44,931 bases of DNA. Origin: Mesotaenium endlicherianum (taxonomy: Eukaryota; Streptophyta; Zygnematophyceae; Zygnematales; Mesotaeniaceae). Shown in pieces: positions 29,024 to 38,325 of the stretch. The stretch is taken from NCBI GenBank assembly GCA_009602735.1, contig WELA01002318.1, forward strand, positions 193,535-238,465, written 5' to 3'. The translations under genes and the position numbers were made by a program. Position 1 is the stretch's first letter. The number at the start of each line of letters is the position of its first letter. The notes beneath the pieces are model-generated. The model had not been told where the DNA came from, searched no databases, and saw only the letters and a program-made list of their open reading frames with translations.

Positions 29024-29473
29024 GCCGCAGAGATCTTCCTACAAGCTATTAAGCAACACCTGAGAGGGGGCTATTGCACCTCTTATTGATCGCACAAGCG
29101 TTGACTACATGTTGGCTAACGCCTACAAAGCAGTGAAGAACATAGTCTCGCGGCCGCATGCAGCAACATTAGTGATAGGGTCGGATTGGCGTCCACTGGC
29201 GTGCACCAGAAGGTTTCGTCGCTCCCGTCTTTGTCTGCACGCCTCACGCTTGCTCACCAGCAACTGCAGCAGGCGCGAAGCAACGCTCGCAGCCTGCTGT
29301 GCAAACCTCAATGCAGAAGCGCAGCGTCCCGCGTGACTGCATCTCCATGTCCACCACCACGTACAATAATTGTTGCTGGGCTTGCGATACGATAGGACAT
29401 TCTTGTTGGGACTGCACCATTGCGCAAAATGATGATCCGAGCAATAGCAAGTACTGCGGCAAGGTCGGGTTTC
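29024..29473 (+). pseudogene. Middle piece of a decayed zinc-knuckle gene, between the two elements
   Basis: The reading begins EIFLQAIKQHL in continuity with 20036-20147, then needs several frame changes: GAIAPLIDRTSVDYMLANAY and following near 29062-29160, a helix-like LSARLTLAHQQLQQARSNAR near 29240-29300, and a final frame with CWACDTIGHSCWDC near 29370-29410. That last motif fits C-x2-C-x4-H-x4-C, the Gag or nucleic-acid-binding zinc knuckle. The last codon is cut by the copy 2 insertion and completed at 38326. A decayed gene or an older transposon gag is likely; the family is not recognised. Confidence 0.55.
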
Positions 29474-30192
29474 TGAAATGAATCGACTTACCAAATAGGC
29501 GATTAACAATTAATAAAGATCTTTATATCAGCAAGTAATCTTTATGGTATTTCCGTTAACTCGTTAAACGGCAAAGGACAATACACTAGCAGGGAATACT
29601 ACTCGTCAGTCAAATGAGAGTAAACTAGCATCAATAATGCAAATCAGTAAACTCATACATAAGCAAGGTTAGAAGACAGTGCGTATCAATGGCTTCTCGC
29701 CTTGGATTCAGATCTCTCTCAGTAAGCTGTACAAGAGAGTTGGCCTCGTTTCCGAATGCCGAACTCGAGAGCAATGCCTAGCATATGTACATGGAATGAG
29801 TTTACTGTTCAACGGTCAGTGCGATGGCACCGCCTACCCGGGAGTTAACCACGTTGGTAGGACCTCGGTTAACCAAATCCACCGCCATCTCCCATCATCC
29901 CGAATAGCCATCCATCATGGGGATGTCATCTGGCCATTCATCTAGCAGGTGGTACTTAGATGCATATCAAGGCAGTTCGCTGCTACCGAGCACGGAAGTC
30001 AGCTGGCTGTCAAAGAATGTGTCAGCAAGCTGACTTAAGTTGACTTCAGCCTGCTGCTTTCGGCTGAGTCATTAAACTGATAATTATGTAAAGTCCAGCA
30101 GACTGACTATTAACTAAAGTTCAGCAGGCTGAACTTAATTAACTATTATATTTAAATGAATATTATATCCACTAATATACTGATTCATTACA
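29474..30192 (-). repeat. 3' LTR of copy 2
   Basis: 719 bp with TGAAATGAAT...ATTCATTACA termini on the plus strand. One copy of the AGTCCAGCAGACTGACTATT-type unit is followed by a single GTTCAGCAGGCTGAAC unit near 30095-30140. Confidence 0.94.
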
Positions 30193-30227
30193 ATCCCTCC
30201 AACTTAACTTGTTGTCGCCTCGACAAC
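30193..30227 (-). promoter_or_regulatory. Polypurine tract and hairpin of copy 2
   Basis: Minus strand: palindrome GTTGTCGAGGCGACAAC (30211-30227), then AAGTTAAGTTGGAGGGAT abutting the 3' LTR. Confidence 0.75.
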
Positions 30228-30305
30228 ATTAAACTGCAGAAATTTTAAATAAGGGAACTGAACCTGACCAGCCTCCCTTACTGACTGCCTCTTCAGCGTG
30301 TCACC

Positions 30306-31982
30306 TTAAGGGGTTGTTCCTGGGGCTTCAGAATCAGGAGACGGAGATCTGGACCTAGATCTGGACAGCCCTCTAGGTCTGTCAGCTGGCCTTCTAAAGA
30401 ACCCTGTTTGCTCTAAAGTTGGCCCTCGAGGAGAACGGAGGATGGTGGCCTGCTCTTCAACCACTTGGGTGTTGATTCCCACATAGACAGGCATTCCAGT
30501 AGGATGCTGAAATACATTGGCTAGAGGTACATGCCCCTGAGCGGAGGGGGAGGCTGGCATACCTCTGGCCCACCCGCGTGTCCCTCTTCTGGCACCCCTG
30601 TCCTCTGGGGATTTCTGTCTGTGTCTGCTGCCCAGTACAGTCAGATCAGCTTCTTCCCCTGCTTGGGCAGGTGGGCTGGGGGAGCGAGCGCGGGGTCCAG
30701 TTGTCGCCATAACGGGGATCACATTCCACACACCTGATCGTGGTTCTTTAGGAAGTGCCACTGCCTGTCCCTGGGTATCCTGAGTACCTGCTGCTGATGC
30801 TTCTCCTCTGCCTTGTTCTTCTTCCTCATCCTCCTCATCCTCCTCCTCGGAGAGAGTAGGGGTCTCGTCCACTAAGTCGTCCTGCTCCCTAGTAGACATG
30901 GAGTAGTCTACCGACCTCCCTTTCTTAGGGCGCGCTGGAGGTTGCTTGGCCTTCAGCCTACTGATATCTATCCGGCCTGCATTCTTTGCCCATTTGACAA
31001 AGGCATGCTTTCCCTTAGAGAAGTACTCTCTTCCCCTCCTCCTATGTTCCTTGGTCTCTGCATTCATATTGCTCAGGCATCCATTCAGCCTGGGGTCCCA
31101 AGGGGCAATGTGAGGTGGTAGGATGAGATAGCCGTCTAGGCCATAGTGGAAGTCATCCGGTTGGGCTCGGTCACACTCCTGCTTCTTATTTGTGACGGTC
31201 ATCCACCTCCAGTCTGTTGGCTGCTGGTAGTACTGGGGTCCGTGCTCAGCCTTCCTCAGTTTACACGGGAACCAGTGGGGAGAGAACATCTGCTGTCCTG
31301 CTTCCCTGGCCAAGTACTCCCAGCTCCTTCTCTCAACTTCATTGTAAGCTGGCAGGAGTGTGAGGTAGAATACCGTATCCTTAAAGCTATCGGGCCGCAT
31401 GCTCACCATCCGGATGAGTCTCTGATCTCCCACTATTCCCGGTATGGGGACCGGCTTGTCCTCTGAATCATCTGCGAGATACCGGGCCTGCTCTGCTGTA
31501 TAGCCCACCATCTTAGCATAATCTTCGTAAAGGACCACGCCGGTGTGTGTCTCGATGTACCTGTCCAGTGCTGTAGCTCCTTCCTTCTGTAGCAGTGTTG
31601 TCTGTTCCAGCCTGTTGATCTCCTGGGCTGCCAGCAATGCTTCCTTCAGGTTATCGAAGTTTTGGCCACCCACCACAGTATACCTGTAAGTGGCCAAGCT
31701 CTTCTGTCTGTCCGCTTCAATCTTTTTTCTTTTCTCCTCTTCTGCCGCTGCCGCTTCTTCTTGCTGTTTCTTCTGTCTCTCCTCCTCAGCCTTCCTGAGG
31801 TTTTCCGCTTCCTGATCCTTCTTCCTCTGTGCCTCTTCTGCCGCCTCTTGTTGTTTGCGGACCCTTTCTTGTTCTCTCCTGGTGAGGGACGTCGCCGCCA
31901 GCTCCTTCTGGTATTGCTCCATTGTCCTCCTGGCTTCTTCTGCCTTGCGCTTTCTGTCCTCCTTTTGTGTGGTGGGCGCCAT
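30306..31982 (-). CDS. Third ORF (env position) of copy 2, unknown function
   Basis: 558 residues from ATG 31982, lying between pol and the 3' LTR in the same sense. Residues about 5-115 are a strongly charged coiled coil (KRKAEEARRTMEQYQKELAA, EAAAAEEEKRKKIEADRQ). A core at about 115-330 contains YRYTVVGGQNFDNL, DYAKMVGYT, VPIPGIVGDQRLIRM, NEVERRSWEYLA, PTDWRWMTV and LPPHIAPWDPRL. FSKGKHAFVKWA follows, then a basic GRSVDYS patch, an acidic run (SEEEDEEDEEEEQ), GHVPLANVFQHPTGMPVYV and an Arg/Ser-rich tail. No signal peptide or transmembrane helix is visible. The ATG follows a splice acceptor by one base. Conserved core motifs in a diverged homologue (20954-22621) show that it was under protein-level selection. 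A nucleic-acid-binding or particle-associated role is a guess. Confidence 0.85.
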   Translation of the reverse strand: MAPTTQKEDRKRKAEEARRTMEQYQKELAATSLTRREQERVRKQQEAAEEAQRKKDQEAENLRKAEEERQKKQQEEAAAAEEEKRKKIEADRQKSLATYRYTVVGGQNFDNLKEALLAAQEINRLEQTTLLQKEGATALDRYIETHTGVVLYEDYAKMVGYTAEQARYLADDSEDKPVPIPGIVGDQRLIRMVSMRPDSFKDTVFYLTLLPAYNEVERRSWEYLAREAGQQMFSPHWFPCKLRKAEHGPQYYQQPTDWRWMTVTNKKQECDRAQPDDFHYGLDGYLILPPHIAPWDPRLNGCLSNMNAETKEHRRRGREYFSKGKHAFVKWAKNAGRIDISRLKAKQPPARPKKGRSVDYSMSTREQDDLVDETPTLSEEEDEEDEEEEQGRGEASAAGTQDTQGQAVALPKEPRSGVWNVIPVMATTGPRARSPSPPAQAGEEADLTVLGSRHRQKSPEDRGARRGTRGWARGMPASPSAQGHVPLANVFQHPTGMPVYVGINTQVVEEQATILRSPRGPTLEQTGFFRRPADRPRGLSRSRSRSPSPDSEAPGTTP

Positions 31983-32013
31983 CCTGCACATGTAACCAGG
32001 GCACAAGTTAGTA
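31983..32013 (-). promoter_or_regulatory. Putative branch point and 3' splice site before ORF3, copy 2
   Basis: Minus strand: perfect TACTAAC (branch-point consensus), then about 24 nt, then TGTGCAG|G immediately before ATG 31982. The paired donor is proposed in U5 of the 5' LTR (37559-37566). Confidence 0.65.
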
Positions 32014-32187
32014 GGATATGGACCTTTGTCATAGGGATTGCAGGAAGTATGTTAGTATTTAGTATAGTGGCTTCGCTGCTGTTTACCTTACAGGATGATT
32101 GCTAAAAGTTGACGTAGTTGCGATGCGCTACACATAAACGTATGAGTGTGTTTTTATCGCTCTCGCTCACTAACTGTCATATATTTT

Positions 32188-32222
32188 CCCCTCCAACTTA
32201 AATGGAGACAGGACCGCCTGTC
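32188..32222 (-). promoter_or_regulatory. Second polypurine-like motif and hairpin after pol, copy 2
   Basis: Minus strand: hairpin GACAGGCGGTCCTGTC (32207-32222), then AAGTTGGAGGGG (32188-32199), matching the tract beside the 3' LTR. It could act as an internal plus-strand primer or mark the former end of an element without ORF3. Confidence 0.6.
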
Positions 32223-32249
32223 ACCTTCCCGTGTCAACTGAAATGACAG

Positions 32250-35200
32250 TTATGGAGGGACTCCAGCGGCCCGAAGGTGGAACCGTGTCAACGCCCCTTT
32301 GGCATTGGTCAAGTGGTCCTTAAACTCCCAAGTGTCCCCAGAGGCATCGTAACCCTTCCATCGAATGAGGTATTTCATGACATATTTAGACGATCGACGG
32401 ACCGAGCGAGCGTCTAAAATCTCATCGACCTCATATTCCTCAGGGTCGCCGTCCCGGACAGCGGGGACCGGTCCCGGTTGGACAGGGAACCGACCTGTGA
32501 ACAGTGTATCACCTTTGATGTACGGTTCCAGGAAGGAGACATTAAAGACCGGGTGCCCCTTGTATTCAGCTGACATGTTCAGTTTGTAAGCATTCTGACC
32601 GACACGACGGACCACCGAATATGGACCGACCCAGACAGGGCCAAGCTTTTTCTTGACCACACCAGGGAGGTACAGGTGCTGAGAATGCAGTTTGACTAAA
32701 TCCCCCTTGGAAAATGTCAGTTCCCGACGGTGTTGATTAGCGTATTTTTGTTGGTTTTCTTGGGCCGTGTGCAAGTTTCGTTGGACTTCTGACAGGGTGT
32801 CAGCAAACTCCTGAGTTAACTGGAGGGAGACCGGGTTGTCAATCCCTTCAGGGTGAGTTAAAGATTCCCCTAGCACATCTAGAGGAGACTTAGGGACTCT
32901 ACCCAGGCTGAGTTCAAAAGGAGTTTTGCCCGTTGACGCGTGCACCGCACTGTTGACCGCAAACTGAATTTGAGGCAACAGGTCATCCCAATTATCTTGT
33001 TTTTGGTTAATATATGCTCTCAGCACCTCCTGCAGAACTCGGTTAGTTCTTTCAGTCTGCCCATCAGTCTGAGGGTGGTTTGCTGTGCTGAGCAGCTGTT
33101 TGACTCCCATTAACCCCATTAAAGCTCTCCAGAACTTAGAGGTGAATTTTGAGTCTCTGTCTGAGATGATATTAGAAGGGAGCCCATGTTGGCATACTAC
33201 ATGGTTGTAAAACTGTCTCGCTGTTTCGAGTGCAGTCACTTTGACAGTTGTGGGGATAAAAATGACCATTTTTGTCAGTTTATCCACGACTACCAGTATT
33301 GAATCATGCCCGTTGGCAGTTCTTGGTAGTGAGACCACCCAGTCCATGGATATAGTTTCCCAGCGTCCCGCTGGGATGGGTAGCGGTTGCAAGAGACCTC
33401 CGGGTGGTGTGTGCCGAGACTTATTTCTCTGACACTGGTCACAGGACTTGACATATTTCAAGACCTCCCGGGGTAACCCCTCCCAATGATAATGTTTTGC
33501 CAGTTTGCCAACAGTTTTGGCCTGCCCCAAATGTCCACCCAGGAGACTGTCATGAGCTTGACTCAGTAAGAGAGACCTTATTTCCAAGTTATTAGGAATG
33601 ACCAGCTTCAGCCTGCCTGAAGTGGTTTCAGTCACCCAGACCCCTCCCTTGAGCTTATACCCGAGTGCAGTAGCACGACACACACCAGTAGTGGGGCTGG
33701 GCTCAAATGTTGGGTCAGAAAGGTAGGCTTTCCTAAGTTGTTCAAGGAAGGACTTTTTCACCTTTAGTGAAGTGAGTGCACACAGGACTTTATCTACAGC
33801 ATGCTGACTAAAGTTCCTTTCTTGCAAGTCAGGTCTTCTAGAGAGTGCATCAGCAGGATTCAACTTCCCTGGTTTGTAGTCGATCTGGACTTGGAACTGC
33901 TCCAGCATCTGGCTCCAGCGGTTCTCCCTCCTCGACAGCTTGGACTTCTTCTGAAAGTGGGTCAGAGCTAGATGATCTGTAATCACCTTAAAAGCTTTAC
34001 CATGTAAGTATGCTCTCCACTGTTTGAGTACATGAATGATAGCTAGCAGCTCTTTATCATGCACTGAGTAATTAATCTCCGCTGGATTAAATTTCATAGA
34101 CTCATACAACACAGGATGCCACTCCTGCCGTACCTTACCATCCTTTGTGGTTTTGTCAGCAGGCTGCAACAAAATAGCACCCATGGCAAAATCAGAGGCA
34201 TCAGTAACCACCTGCACCGGTTTGCTGGGGTCATACACGGCTAGCACTGGGGCAGAACAAAGGGCATCTTTAAGGGTCTGGAAGGCAGCCTGCTGCTCTT
34301 CCCCCCACACATACCCGATGTCTTTCTTAGTAAGGTCAGTCAGTTTACTGGCCTTTGTGGAATAATTCTCAATAAATCTCCTATAGTAGTTAGCCAACCC
34401 GAGGAAGGATCTAACTTCAGAGACAGACTGTGGTACTGGCCAGTCCCTTATGGTCTGGACTTTCTTAGGATCCACACTGATGCCCTCTTTACTGACAACG
34501 TGGCCTAAGAATTCAATACTTTCCTTAAAGAAATCACACTTGCTCATTTTAGCATACAAGTGATTTTTCCGCAGAGTGTCCAGCACTTTCTTTAAGTGTT
34601 CAGTGTGCTGAGCTTCATCTTTAGAGAAAATTAAAATATCATCCAGGAAAACTTGCACAAACTTATCCAAATAAGGTCTGAAAATGTCATTCATAGCACC
34701 CATAAAGGTAGCAGGAGCATTAGTCAGTCCAAATGGCATCACGTTGAACTCATAGTGTCCATAACGTGTGCGGAAAGCAGTCTTGTGTTCATCCCCCTCA
34801 GCAATTCTGATTTGATGATAACCACTCTTGAGATCTATCTTACTGAACACCTTAGCGCCAGACAGGGTATCAAGCAAGTCCTCGATTCTGGGTAAAGCAT
34901 ACTTGTTCTTTACTGTAATTCTGTTCAGGGCTCTGTAATCCACACACATCCGCATACTGCCATCCTTTTTCTTAACAAATAGGATAGGTGCGCCGTACGG
35001 TGATTTACTGGGAGAAATGTAACCATTTTCCTCCAGCTCTGCAATCTGTGTTTTCAACTCCTCGCTCTCCAAATAAGACAAGCCATAAGTGCGTTGCCAG
35101 GGTGGCTGGCTACCAGGTAATAGATCAATCCTATGATCTACTTCCCTTTTAGGGGGTAGTCCTGGAGGCATGTTAAACACATCAGTGTACTGAGCAACAA

Positions 35201-36082
35201 TTTTTGCAGCAGTAGGGTGCTCCGGAGGGCTTACCTTTTTCTCAACCACTTCTTCAGGTTGAGGAGGTACCTCTCTTAGCAGCAGACAGAACATTCTGTC
35301 TTCCTTCTGGTTCCAGCTTTTGACGAACTCCATTGCATTCAGCAACTTGCATCCTTCTGGAAGCCTCTTCTTTTCCTTCATTTGCCATCCACACAGGACA
35401 AGAGGAAGAGCACTGGTGGGTGCCAAGTCAGTCTGCCCATCACTGGCTCCTCTCACTTTAACTGTACCTCTGCTCCAACACACTTCAGCTTGATGTCTAT
35501 TAAGCCAGGACCTGCCTAGCACGAGATCATAAAAGCCAGTGTTGAGTACCTCAAATGTAAGCGTTTCAGTTAGAACTGCAATGCCAGAACCTAACTGGAC
35601 CTCAATAGGCTTGGTTATAACTCCTCCCGGGATACTTGAGGCATCTCCAAGGAATATTTTTCTATTCCCTTGGGTGACAGTAGGCAGCCTTAGCCGCTTA
35701 ACTAAGTCCTTGTGAATAAAAGTATGTGACGCCCCTCCGTCAACAAATGCCCTCACCTTCCTACCTGCAATCATGCAATGCAGTAGGATAGGGGGGACTG
35801 TCTTTTCCTGACTTTCGCATTGTTCTCCTGACGTAGCAAAGAAATGTTGGACATCAGGTGGAACAAGAGCATCCAGAGTGTGCACTCTCTGGACGTCTAT
35901 ATTACTGATGGTCTCCTTTATCTGTTTGTCAGGCATGCATAGTGAATCCAGTTCAGCAGGACCCATAATACCTGCTACGAGGGCAGCTAGTGACGACTCA
36001 CTATCTCTAGCATCCTCACAGTCAGTAGACTGGATTACTGACTGTTGCTGTCTTTTAAAGGCTGGTCTTTTCTCTCGACCTT
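32250..36082 (-). CDS. pol: pol of copy 2: protease, reverse transcriptase, RNase H, integrase, chromodomain
   Basis: Open in the -1 frame relative to gag from 36082; the first ATG is 35966 (1238 residues from there, numbering below). Protease: [11 protein letters not shown], catalytic Asp76, with Gly where DSG/DTG is usual. Reverse transcriptase: [32 protein letters not shown] and FLDD at 440-443 (usual Y/F-x-DD). RNase [13 protein letters not shown] and later HDKELLAI. Integrase: HHCC zinc finger ending CDQCQRNK, and D875, D936, E972 forming a D,D(35)E triad. C-terminus: chromodomain [12 protein letters not shown]...[17 protein letters not shown], which in this family directs integration to modified chromatin. 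It would be made as a Gag-Pol fusion. Uninterrupted throughout. Confidence 0.95.
36018..36059 (-). promoter_or_regulatory. -1 ribosomal frameshift signal at the gag-pol junction, copy 2
   Basis: Slippery T TTA AAA at 36059-36053, 7-nt spacer, then the 10-bp stem ACAGTCAGTA/TACTGACTGT with 8-nt loop (36045-36018). Identical to copy 1. Confidence 0.87.
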
Positions 36083-37513
36083 AGGCAGGTGCTTGACCGG
36101 ACACTGTTCTCTGTAGTGGCCTTTCTGCTGACAATGGTAGCAAGTAGATTTTGCTGAGGCTGGTCTCGGCTTAGTCCTACCACCACCCCTTCCATAGCCA
36201 CCTCGAGAGGGACCACCTCTACCTCTAGACTGAATAGCATTGTACTCATACTCATATTCATCACCCTGATTATCCTCAGCCTGGTCTCCTTCAACTGCAT
36301 TGTAGGAACCGTGGGGCTTTTTGACAATCTTAGACACCAAAGCGTTACTCTGGCGCTTGTGATTGAACTGCTGCTGATCCCAGGCGTCAGCATCCTGGAT
36401 CAAGTCAGCCAGTTTCTCATACTTTTTCTCAGCAAAATGACCAGAGACCTCGGATTTCAAGCCATACCTGAAGTATGCTATCCTATACCGTTCTGGCAAA
36501 TCAGGCTGCTTCATCATGTTCTCTTGGAACTTTTGAGCAAACTCAGCAACTGAAGTGGTCTGCTTCAGTGTCAGGGAGATCATCGCATAGATAGCTTTCT
36601 CCTGCTGGTTGATGACATCAAACTTCTCATGCAACTTCTCGACAAACTCTACCCACGTAGGGTCACCGAGTTGCCGAGCCTTACGCTCTTCCTTCCAGTA
36701 AAGCCACCAGTCTGCGGCACTGCCTTTCAGTAGCGCACCGGTGTGCCTGACCTTCTCGTAATCTTGCAGTTCTGGGTAGTTCTCCAGCCACTGCTCAACA
36801 TCCGCGAGAAACTTGATCAGGTAATATTTTCTGTTTCCCTCAGGATCATAGTCCTGGGGAGGTTTCGGCTTGGGCTTACTAGGCCCTCGGCCACCACCAC
36901 TAGTGGTGTGAGACCCCAGTTGGTCTCTGTCCCGGAGTAGGGACATTATGATTCTTTTGTCCTCCTGCTGGGACTGATACATGGTCGCCATTTGCGACTG
37001 CATCTGAACGAACAATGCTCCCAAGTCTACATTTTGGGGTGGTAGATTAGCAAATGCAGCAGCAGCATTGGCATCTACTCGCTGAGTAGTGTCCTCAACA
37101 ATCCCTCTTGCTCCTGCAGCAGCAATTCCTGCCGCATTCAGCCGGTCACGTATTTGACCTAGGGGTACATTGAGTTGTACGGCAGGAGGTGGGTTCAGAA
37201 CATTGGCCCTTGATGCCATAAGTTCTTCAACAGTGCGCTCGTCAGCTGGCTGTCCTTCCCTCCTTTGTATATCTTCAGCGGCCTTTGCTACTTGTTCAGC
37301 TTCTAGTCTGGCTATCTCCTCCTCAGCTTGCTGAGCTGCGACTGAGGCAATAGCAGCTGCCTCATCTGCAGCCTCCCTAGCTGCAGTATCCGCTACTGCT
37401 TCCGAATAGGTACGGTTTCCCGCTACATGGCTTTCCGCCTGGTTTTCGACATTCTCGTTATCCTGGTTCTCCATGTCTCGGGAGTTGCTAGTTTGAGACC
37501 TTGTCCTTACCAT
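36035..37513 (-). CDS. gag: gag of copy 2
   Basis: 492 residues, identical in sequence to the gag of copy 1 (26790-28268). It has an Ala/Glu-rich probable coiled coil (about 35-85), a capsid-like domain (about 235-370), an [16 protein letters not shown] nucleic-acid-binding stretch and a CCHC knuckle at 458-471. The start MVRTRSQ lies about 34 bases after the LTR. Its stop overlaps the frameshift stem-loop, as expected for a regulated Gag to Gag-Pol ratio. Confidence 0.95.
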   Translation of the reverse strand: MVRTRSQTSNSRDMENQDNENVENQAESHVAGNRTYSEAVADTAAREAADEAAAIASVAAQQAEEEIARLEAEQVAKAAEDIQRREGQPADERTVEELMASRANVLNPPPAVQLNVPLGQIRDRLNAAGIAAAGARGIVEDTTQRVDANAAAAFANLPPQNVDLGALFVQMQSQMATMYQSQQEDKRIIMSLLRDRDQLGSHTTSGGGRGPSKPKPKPPQDYDPEGNRKYYLIKFLADVEQWLENYPELQDYEKVRHTGALLKGSAADWWLYWKEERKARQLGDPTWVEFVEKLHEKFDVINQQEKAIYAMISLTLKQTTSVAEFAQKFQENMMKQPDLPERYRIAYFRYGLKSEVSGHFAEKKYEKLADLIQDADAWDQQQFNHKRQSNALVSKIVKKPHGSYNAVEGDQAEDNQGDEYEYEYNAIQSRGRGGPSRGGYGRGGGRTKPRPASAKSTCYHCQQKGHYREQCPVKHLPKVERKDQPLKDSNSQ

Positions 37514-37534
37514 ACAAAGAAGACTGTGATAACT

Positions 37535-37546
37535 GCTCCGATACCA
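37535..37546 (-). promoter_or_regulatory. Primer-binding site of copy 2 (initiator tRNA-Met type)
   Basis: TGGTATCGGAGC one base inside the 5' LTR boundary, same as copy 1. Confidence 0.85.
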
Positions 37547-37547
37547 C

Positions 37548-38320
37548 TGAAATGAATCGACTTACCAAATAGGCGATTAACAATTAATAAAGATCTTTAT
37601 ATCAGCAAGTAATCTTTATGGTAATTTCCGTTAACTGGTTAAACGGCAAAGGACAATACACTAGCAGTGAATAATACTCGTAAGTCAAATGCGAGTAAAC
37701 TAGCATCAATAATGCAAATCAGTAAACTCATACATAAGCAAGGTTAGAAGACAGTGCGTATCAATGGCTTCTCGCCTTGGATTCAGATCTCTCTCAGTAA
37801 GCTGTACAAGAGAGTTGGCCTCGTTTCCGAATGCCGAACTCGAGAGCAATGCCTAGCATATGTACATGGAATGAGTTTACTGTTCAACGGTCAGTGCGAT
37901 GGCACCGCCTACCCGGGAGTTAACCACGTTGGTAGGACCTCGGTTAACCAAATCCACCGCCATCTCCCATCATCCCGAATAGCCATCCATCATAGGGATG
38001 TCATCTGGCTATTCATCTAGCATATCGCACTTAGATGCATATCAAGGCAGTTCGCTGCTACCGAGTACGGAAGTCAGCTTGCTGTCAAAGAATGTGTCAG
38101 CAAGCTGACTTATATGGACTTTCAGCCTGCTGCTTTCCACTGAGTCAGCAAACTGATAATTATGTAAAGTCCAGCAGACTGACTATTAAGTAAAGTTCAG
38201 CAAACTGACTATTAACTAGAGTCTAGCAAACTGACTAATAACTAAAGGTCAGCAGGCTGAACTTAATTAACTATTATATTTAAATGAATATTATATCTAC
38301 TAATATACTGATTCATTACA
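37548..38320 (-). repeat. 5' LTR of copy 2
   Basis: 773 bp, 54 bp longer than its partner because a unit like CAGCAAACTGACTATTAACT is repeated in tandem near 38165-38260. U5 carries the strong donor-like G|GTAAGT (exon side ends at 37566). Confidence 0.94.
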
Positions 38321-38325
38321 GTTTC

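Larger units (their letters stand above)
29474..38320 (-). mobile_element. Ty3/gypsy chromovirus, copy 2 (all ORFs open)
   Basis: The 8847-bp element has a 719-bp 3' LTR and a 773-bp 5' LTR, and a perfect target-site duplication GTTTC (29469-29473 and 38321-38325). Minus-strand order: 5' LTR, primer-binding site TGGTATCGGAGC (37535-37546), gag, frameshift signal, pol with C-terminal chromodomain, third ORF, hairpin and polypurine tract, 3' LTR. All three ORFs are uninterrupted, so it may have been autonomous. LTR pairs differ by several substitutions and an internal tandem expansion, so insertion is not extremely recent. Confidence 0.96.

Noticed and set aside
30306-31982. ORF3 as a true envelope gene
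   Set aside because: No signal peptide, transmembrane helix or cleavage-site pattern is visible; only its position is env-like.
37505-37513. ATG|GTAAGG at the gag start as the donor for ORF3 splicing
   Set aside because: Joining here would put the gag ATG one base out of frame just before the ORF3 ATG; the U5 GGTAAGT donor is a better candidate.
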